Assembly: GCA_020724425.1 (NCBI GenBank)
Contig: DYGY01000020.1
Coordinates: 2,652-44,541 of the forward strand
Source of the DNA: Thermaerobacter marianensis
GTDB taxonomy: Bacteria > Bacillota > Sulfobacillia > DVGY01
Length of the DNA stretch: 41,890 nt
Direction of reading: 5' to 3'
Shown: piece after piece, positions 37,064-41,890 of the stretch
How positions within the stretch are numbered: the first letter of the stretch is position 1
Layout of the letters: each line of letters opens with the position of its first letter
Position numbers and translations under genes: made by a program
The notes under the pieces: model-generated
Databases searched by the model: none
Seen by the model: the letters and a program-made list of their open reading frames with translations, nothing else
Told to the model about the DNA's origin: nothing

Positions 37064-37390
37064 ATGACTGTACGTGGAAGACATTATGCAAAAGCGAATA
37101 AGAGGGAGGGCTTTATCCAGCCGGTTTCTCTGAGTCTTGTTAAAATCGGTACGGTAACTATTGTGGTATCTAGTTTTATTCTTAACTTGGTAGGGATGCC
37201 TGAGAGTAACTCATATTTCACTTCTCACGGCAGTTCAGATAAGTCATATATTAGCCTGCAAAAGGTTGAAACGCAGGACTCAATGGTTACACAGGTTGAG
37301 ATGTTAGAAGAAGAGAGTGAGGGACTAGAGAGTGAGTCTGACTCAGATATAGATCAAGAAACTCTAGAGACAGAGGAAGAAGATTTTTGA
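37064..37390 (+). CDS. Small membrane protein with acidic tail
   Basis: A 108-residue protein with a basic N-terminus (MTVRGRHYAKANKREGF), one hydrophobic segment (about 24-46) and a long acidic C-terminus (SESDSDIDQETLETEEEDF). I do not recognise it. The first 14 bases of its gene recur exactly at 39643-39656, at the start region of a TasA-like gene. The tail would face outside if the segment is a signal or anchor. A role in the fibre locus is inferred from position only. Confidence 0.6.
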   Translation: MTVRGRHYAKANKREGFIQPVSLSLVKIGTVTIVVSSFILNLVGMPESNSYFTSHGSSDKSYISLQKVETQDSMVTQVEMLEEESEGLESESDSDIDQETLETEEEDF

Positions 37391-37554
37391 TACTGCTAAG
37401 AGTTTCAATTTTAGTTTTGATAACTACTGGAACCTCTGATGACTTCCATAGAACAAGAAATAGAGGCATATAGATAGATTCGAGCCTTGATGCAAAACTA
37501 GAATATATATCGGGGCTACTTGTTGATTGGGCACTGAGACAAGGGGGAATGCTT

Positions 37555-38163
37555 ATGAATATCCTGTTATTAGAACGGAAATATTTTCTTCCTCGGTATG
37601 TAAAACAAGCATTGATTAATGATTATAAGTGTAGCCTTCTTACCTGTTCCTCGGTTGCAGTGATGCAACAGGTTATCGGGCAATGTTCTCCCGATATTTT
37701 CATTATGGATATGGATGTGGAGAGTGCCGAGGATTTGGCTTTGCTAGAAGACCTCAAAAGCAGTAATCAGAACCTCTATACATTGGTTGTAATTAGGTTT
37801 AGTGAGTATGAACAGCTTGATGAGGCTCTGATTATCGGGGCAGATGATTTTGTGGCTGAGCCAGTAGAGAAAAGGGAGCTCCTATTGCGGATTAGGAAAG
37901 CCTTAATTTATAAGGGGAGAACTGATTTGCCGGCAAAGAGTATTGTTGATATGGCAAATCTTAGTGTGCTCAGGGATTGGCTTTCCCCAAAGAAGACACC
38001 TCAGCCAAAAGAGTCACTTATTAGAGAAGATGAAGTATGTAGAGTGACTCAGGATAGTTCTGACAGGCAGGGTGTTGTGTCTATTGATACGCCAAGGAGG
38101 GGTAGAAGCAAACGGTCTAAGAAAATAGCCTTACCGTTCAACCTTGCCGGTTTTTTTTGCTAA
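37555..38163 (+). CDS. Degenerate receiver-domain protein
   Basis: A 202-residue protein. Residues 1 to about 120 have the receiver fold pattern (ILLLERKY, PDIFIMDMD, ADDFVAEPVEKRELLLRIRKAL). The usual acidic pair near the start is replaced by ERK and the KP lysine by EP, so normal phosphorylation is doubtful although Asp52 or Asp54 is present. The C-terminal part is a linker rich in Lys and Arg ending NLAGFFC. The ATG at 37555 has AAGGGGG seven bases upstream. The end overlaps the SipW gene at a T8 run. Confidence 0.8.
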   Translation: MNILLLERKYFLPRYVKQALINDYKCSLLTCSSVAVMQQVIGQCSPDIFIMDMDVESAEDLALLEDLKSSNQNLYTLVVIRFSEYEQLDEALIIGADDFVAEPVEKRELLLRIRKALIYKGRTDLPAKSIVDMANLSVLRDWLSPKKTPQPKESLIREDEVCRVTQDSSDRQGVVSIDTPRRGRSKRSKKIALPFNLAGFFC

Positions 38164-38704
38164 TTTTCTCTCTGTCATTCTTTTGGCGGTTGTGCTTTTG
38201 CTAGCGTATGTGCTAGTTCAGGGTAAGTTATTGGGTACGGTTCCCTCTGTAGCGGGTTACCAGATGTATATGGTAATCAGTGGTAGTATGCAACCCGCTT
38301 TTGATACAGGCAGTCTGATTTTTGTGAAAGCTGCTGAACCTTCAGATATAGCTATAGGAGACATTATCACGTTTCAGGGGTCTGGTGGGGCAGGTTATCT
38401 AACTACTCATAGGGTTGTAGATATTAATCAAGGTGAGAAGTTATCTTTTGTAACACGTGGTGATGCTAACAATGTTAATGATCCTAAACCGGTACCTGCT
38501 GAGAACTTAGTTGGTAAGGTATCTCTGGCAATACCTTACCTTGGTTATATACTTGGTTTTTTGCAGACGCGGCAAGGGCTCATATTACTGGTTTTTATCC
38601 CTGGCCTTCTAGTCATTGTCTTGGAGGTTCGTAATCTTATGAGATATGCTAAAGAGTTGAGTAAGGAGAAGAAAGAGGGAGATAAGGGCGTGCTATCAGC
38701 TTAA
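38144..38704 (+). CDS. sipW: SipW-type signal peptidase I
   Basis: A 186-residue signal peptidase of the ER/SipW type. The catalytic Ser48 is in SGSMQP, His89 replaces lysine (TTHRV) and Asp107 follows in RGDANN. Membrane segments are at about 8-27 and 142-162. SipW processes TasA-like proteins, which lie directly downstream. The start TTG at 38144 lacks an obvious ribosome binding site and the protein lacks the usual basic N-terminus. Both are explained if the upstream receiver frame supplies them through the T8 run. Confidence 0.88.
   Translation: MPVFFANFLSVILLAVVLLLAYVLVQGKLLGTVPSVAGYQMYMVISGSMQPAFDTGSLIFVKAAEPSDIAIGDIITFQGSGGAGYLTTHRVVDINQGEKLSFVTRGDANNVNDPKPVPAENLVGKVSLAIPYLGYILGFLQTRQGLILLVFIPGLLVIVLEVRNLMRYAKELSKEKKEGDKGVLSA
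38151..38158 (+). other. T8 run at the receiver-SipW overlap, possible slippage site
   Basis: Eight T bases follow GG in the overlap. In the receiver frame a stop comes six bases after the run. If one T is skipped the frame continues into SipW, giving KKIALPFNLAGFF then ANFLSVILLAV, a normal basic start and membrane segment. Confidence 0.5.
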
Positions 38705-38722
38705 GGAGATGGGAGACTGATT

Positions 38723-39637
38723 ATGTGGTTCAATATTACAACTAGTATATTAATCCTTCTCTTATCTATGGCTTCGCTAGGAGGTGCCACTGTAGCTTGG
38801 TTTCTTTCTGAGCAGAGTCCTACTGTAAATAGCTTTACTGCTGGTACTGTCGTTATTAGTACCCCAATTATTGAGGGTAGTCAGGAGTGGCAACCAGGCT
38901 TGTGTGAGACGGTTACATGGAATATCGAAAATACAGGAACCAAGTCTAGTTATATCCGGGTTCGAATCATTGAGGAGTATGACCAAACAGTGACTTCGGA
39001 GACTGCTTGGGCTGTAGGTACTCGTTTTGGGGGCGGTTTTGCTCAGTATTTTGAGTATAAGAAGGGTACTCCTTATGAGGTTATCCTAGGAGCAGGTGTT
39101 AATTTGACCCCTGTGGGGAAGGTGAGTGTTTGGGATAACGGTACCAACCTATATATTAAGTATACAACTTATGATTATGTTTCTCTTACTGAGACACATC
39201 TCTATGCTGGTCTCCTACCACCAACAAATAGCTCTCCAGGTCAATTAGGTTGGCAGGAGACACCAGTATATCCTTATGAGCAATTGTATATCAGGGATTA
39301 TGTCTTTGATAGTCAGACAAAGCCAATAAAGACAACTAGTTTCAGTAAAGTTAAGAGAGGAACGACTATCTATATTGCAGCACATGCAACTGTAAGTATT
39401 CATCCGGTTACACCTGTTTGGAATCCTGGCGCCTTTAGTCATTTATGGATAGAAGGTATTGACGGGTACTATTATTATTCAGTTCCTGTTGCAGCAGGAG
39501 AAACAATATCGATTAGCTTTGAGGTGTGTTTACCAGATAATATGAGTCGAATTCATTATAGCTTCAATCTCGAAGCGGATGCGGTTCAGTCTTCTAATAA
39601 TGCAGTTCACGACATTTGGCCTAATAACCCCTATTGA
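38723..39637 (+). CDS. SipW-dependent TasA-like surface protein 1
   Basis: A 304-residue protein with the SipW-type signal peptide LGGATVAWF (about residues 7-30), after which the mature start SFTAGTVVI is typical of the TasA/camelysin family. The TasA-like blocks are WQPGLCETVTWNIENTGTKSSYIRV and FEVCLPDNMSRIHYSFN. A central insertion (about 100-230) is not found in the other copies. The ATG follows AAGGAG by about 14 bases. It probably forms extracellular fibres. Confidence 0.83.
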   Translation: MWFNITTSILILLLSMASLGGATVAWFLSEQSPTVNSFTAGTVVISTPIIEGSQEWQPGLCETVTWNIENTGTKSSYIRVRIIEEYDQTVTSETAWAVGTRFGGGFAQYFEYKKGTPYEVILGAGVNLTPVGKVSVWDNGTNLYIKYTTYDYVSLTETHLYAGLLPPTNSSPGQLGWQETPVYPYEQLYIRDYVFDSQTKPIKTTSFSKVKRGTTIYIAAHATVSIHPVTPVWNPGAFSHLWIEGIDGYYYYSVPVAAGETISISFEVCLPDNMSRIHYSFNLEADAVQSSNNAVHDIWPNNPY

Positions 39638-39652
39638 TAAACATGACTGTAC

Positions 39653-40942
39653 GTGGGAGGGGGTGGCGTTATCAAGACAAGGATGTGGCTTAGTGTAATT
39701 ATAATTGCCGGGACTATGGCAGCAATGAGTGGCTCCATCATAGCCTGGTTTACTTCTCAAAGCATTATTGAGGATAATCTCTTTATGGCAGGTACAGTAG
39801 CTATTGAGGCTGAGAGTCAGGTTATTTTAAGCCAGTATTTTGATCAAGGTAGTGGAGCCGTTTATCTCTATGGTGTGGAACAGGGGACAGGGCACCTCTA
39901 TGAAATAAACGTTACTGCTAATGGTATAGCTAATAAGGTTTATGAAACCCCTAACCGTTCGGTGAGTGTTAACTGGCCTAATGGGCTTGCTTTTGATAAC
40001 AGGAATCGCCGTTTGTATTATGCAGAGGATAACAGCAATCTGTACTTTTATGATTTCCATAATAAAGAGGAAGTTCTGGCAGGGGCGGTCATCGGACTTC
40101 CGGCAGGAGCTACTTTTGGTAACGGATACTACTGGTATATTCAGAACTCTACAGATAATCTCTATAAGGTTAGTTTTCATCCCAATGGCACTATCAAGGA
40201 AGTTATCCTAGCGGCTCAATCCTTTACCGGTGGTCAACGGACGTTTAATCTTGGTGATCTCTCTATAGATATTCGCAATAGTGTCATCTATGGAAGTAGT
40301 ACAGCTAGCTCTGTAGGTGGTGGTGCATTCTTTAAGATTGAGATTATTGATAATAACTATGTCTATAGCTATATCTCTAGTGTCATAGGATTACAACTCG
40401 CATACGGTTCTAATGGTTTGCTCTATGGTCATTCTACCAGTACTGGACAATGGAGTAGTATAGATCCAACTACCGGTCAAGCAACATCACTATTTACTGG
40501 GGCAAACAAGTTCACTGATCTGGCTTCAGGCTATATTAGTGTATGGAATCCTGGTGATTGCACTAAAGAGAAATACTATATTGCCAATACAGGTACAAAG
40601 AGTATCTACCTTCGAGCTAACATCACCGGTCAGTGGTATGAGTTTGATCAGTATCTTAATGACTGGGCACCCTGGACACCAGACCCTGATGAAGATGTAG
40701 TCACAGTCACAATCCATGATAGCAATTGGGAATATATAGATGGGTACTGGTACTACACTAGCGCTATTCCAGGCACTAATACAGGTCCCGGAGGTATAGT
40801 AGAGGTTTTTGCAGAGATCTGTTTAGATGGTGAGAATACTGATAATCAGTATCAGGGTAAGAGGTTTATCTTAAGTGTGGTATTTGAAGCAATCCAATCG
40901 TCTCATGATGCTAGCGAATACGAGTGGGGTTGGAGCCCCTAG
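39653..40942 (+). CDS. SipW-dependent TasA-like protein 2 with inserted beta-propeller-like domain
   Basis: A 429-residue protein (from GTG 39653). A SipW-type signal (SGSIIAWF) is followed by about 240 residues with repeated blade-like strands (LYEINVTANG, NRRLYYAEDNSNLYFYD, LYKVSFHPNG, ATSLFTG). The TasA-like end follows: VWNPGDCTKEKYYIANTGTKSIYLRANITGQW and LDGENTDNQYQGK. The start is unclear: GTG 39653 has no good site and ATG 39683 has little spacing. ATG 39643 would give MTVRGR and join this frame if one G is lost in the run at 39657-39663. Confidence 0.78.
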   Translation: MGGGGVIKTRMWLSVIIIAGTMAAMSGSIIAWFTSQSIIEDNLFMAGTVAIEAESQVILSQYFDQGSGAVYLYGVEQGTGHLYEINVTANGIANKVYETPNRSVSVNWPNGLAFDNRNRRLYYAEDNSNLYFYDFHNKEEVLAGAVIGLPAGATFGNGYYWYIQNSTDNLYKVSFHPNGTIKEVILAAQSFTGGQRTFNLGDLSIDIRNSVIYGSSTASSVGGGAFFKIEIIDNNYVYSYISSVIGLQLAYGSNGLLYGHSTSTGQWSSIDPTTGQATSLFTGANKFTDLASGYISVWNPGDCTKEKYYIANTGTKSIYLRANITGQWYEFDQYLNDWAPWTPDPDEDVVTVTIHDSNWEYIDGYWYYTSAIPGTNTGPGGIVEVFAEICLDGENTDNQYQGKRFILSVVFEAIQSSHDASEYEWGWSP

Positions 40943-41055
40943 GCTAGCAAATAATAGATATCCCAAGCAGAAAGGGTGTGATATTTGCCAGAACATTTCA
41001 TGTTAGTTAATGCCCAAGACTGATATATTCATTATCCTAAAGGGAGGTAGTATTA

Positions 41056-41799
41056 ATGAAAATGAGGCTATTCTCAAGTGTTCTTGCAATTATGATGGCA
41101 TTAGCTGCCATCGGGGGAGCTACATTGGCTTGGTTTACAGCAGAAGCAGAGATAGCGGATAAGGTTTTTACGGCTGGTACCTTAACAATTGAAGCTGATG
41201 AATCATGGGAGGAAGGTTTTTCTGTAGAGAACTGGAACCCTGGGGACTGTACCGAAAAGGAGATTACAGTTGAAGTAACAGGTACTAAGGGTCTTTATCT
41301 TAGGGCTTTTATCACAGAGGAATGGAGTAATACCACAGATCTAGGAAATGGTGATAAAGATACCGGACCTATTCACACTAGGAATATTGATAATATTCAT
41401 TGGAAGATTGATGATGGTACAGGCACAGAAACGCTTGTTGACTGGCTCAATTATGAGTGGCAGATGCTTACTGTTGGGGGTGAAACCTATTGGTACTACA
41501 CTGGTGGTAGGTTAGAGCCAGAAGACATCGTTATCTTCTTGTCAGAGGTTTGTTTGGATGGACCACTTACAGGTAATGAGTACCAAGGCGCTACCTATAC
41601 GTTGGGAATCAGATTTGAAGCAATCCAGACTACTAACCATGCTGAGAAATTTGAATGGGATGTAGCCTTTATCGATATCGCCGGTGTAGTTACTGGTTGG
41701 TTTGAAGTAACCAATGTTGGTACACCCGGAGATCGTTGGGAAGATGTTGGTGGAAACTACTACTTTGATGAAGGCGACGATGAGTGGAAGGAAATTTAA
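41056..41799 (+). CDS. SipW-dependent TasA-like surface protein 3
   Basis: A 247-residue protein and the most typical of the three. The signal IGGATLAWF is at about residues 16-24, the mature start is VFTAGTLTIEADESW, and NWNPGDCTEKEITVEVTGTKGLYLRAF and LDGPLTGNEYQGATY follow. The ATG has GGGAGG nine bases upstream, a secure start. It has a C-terminal extension of about 40 residues (FIDIAGVVTGWFEVTN) not seen in the others. It may be the major fibre subunit. Confidence 0.87.
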   Translation: MKMRLFSSVLAIMMALAAIGGATLAWFTAEAEIADKVFTAGTLTIEADESWEEGFSVENWNPGDCTEKEITVEVTGTKGLYLRAFITEEWSNTTDLGNGDKDTGPIHTRNIDNIHWKIDDGTGTETLVDWLNYEWQMLTVGGETYWYYTGGRLEPEDIVIFLSEVCLDGPLTGNEYQGATYTLGIRFEAIQTTNHAEKFEWDVAFIDIAGVVTGWFEVTNVGTPGDRWEDVGGNYYFDEGDDEWKEI

Positions 41800-41822
41800 C
41801 TCCACCCTAAGTTAAGAACCTA

Positions 41823-41852
41823 TTGGGGACCGTATTTTTGGACGGTCCCCAA
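41823..41852 (+). terminator. Inverted repeat after the last TasA-like gene
   Basis: TTGGGGACCGT and ACGGTCCCCAA form a perfect 11-bp stem around an eight-base loop, 24 bases past the stop. There is no strong T tract directly after it. Confidence 0.7.
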
Positions 41853-41890
41853 ATTGAGTCTATGATTCTTCCGCTAAGAGATGTATAATT

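Overview
The window looks like a chromosomal segment of an anaerobic, endospore-forming Firmicute of the clostridial type. This rests on a CotE-like spore coat protein, YheC/YheD-type coat-associated ATP-grasp proteins, AhbA/AhbB-type siroheme decarboxylase domains (an anaerobic haem route), strong AGGAGG-type ribosome binding sites, low to medium GC, and SipW/TasA-like and sortase proteins. I do not assign a species.

Layout. (1) 1-4104: the distal part of a large type I-C-like CRISPR array, about 62 repeats, open at the left edge. Repeats decay toward the right and end in a hairpin; no cas gene is in view. (2) 4133-10704: a polytopic membrane protein, a glycosyltransferase-methyltransferase fusion, and a tightly overlapping five-gene operon for a CDP-3,6-dideoxyhexose (rfbF, rfbG-like, epimerase, reductase, rfbH). 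(3) 10745-17495: a second membrane protein with a hairpin-rich leader, an AhbA-AhbB fusion, an unusual tandem array of hairpin-forming repeats (about 13095-13515), thioredoxin reductase, a GH18 protein of the spore-cortex/cell-wall type, a small secreted protein and a YjjX-type NTPase. (4) 17602-21591: MoxR ATPase, DUF58 protein, a DUF4129 membrane protein without a transglutaminase core, and a PPC/DUF296 protein. (5) 21697-28940: CotE, then a peptide-ligase cassette with one COOH-NH2 ligase, four consecutive YheC/D-like ATP-grasp proteins and a GNAT acetyltransferase. (6) 29019-33551: a membrane GGDEF cyclase, a triple NlpC/P60 protein with two serine-substituted domains, and an HD-GYP phosphodiesterase. 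(7) 33704-34036: a tRNA cluster (Val, Asp, Phe, Gly) behind a near-consensus promoter. (8) 34254-41799: a surface-fibre locus with a TasA-like protein carrying a sortase signal, a sortase, a BTAD regulator with a degenerate GGDEF tail, a small membrane protein, a pseudo-receiver, a SipW-type signal peptidase and three SipW-dependent TasA-like proteins.

How the parts may work together. Regions 5 and 8 are the most interesting. Region 5 reads as a coat-modifying or peptide-making cassette, with ligases that join carboxyl and amino groups and an acetyltransferase, next to a coat morphogenesis gene. Region 8 reads as a self-contained fibre export and anchoring system, with its own signal peptidase, sortase, wall anchor, three fibre subunits and regulators. 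Its regulator carries a GGDEF remnant and active c-di-GMP enzymes lie just upstream, so cyclic-di-GMP input is possible. Two possible frameshift sites lie inside region 8: a T8 run between the receiver and SipW, and a G-rich start of the second TasA-like gene.
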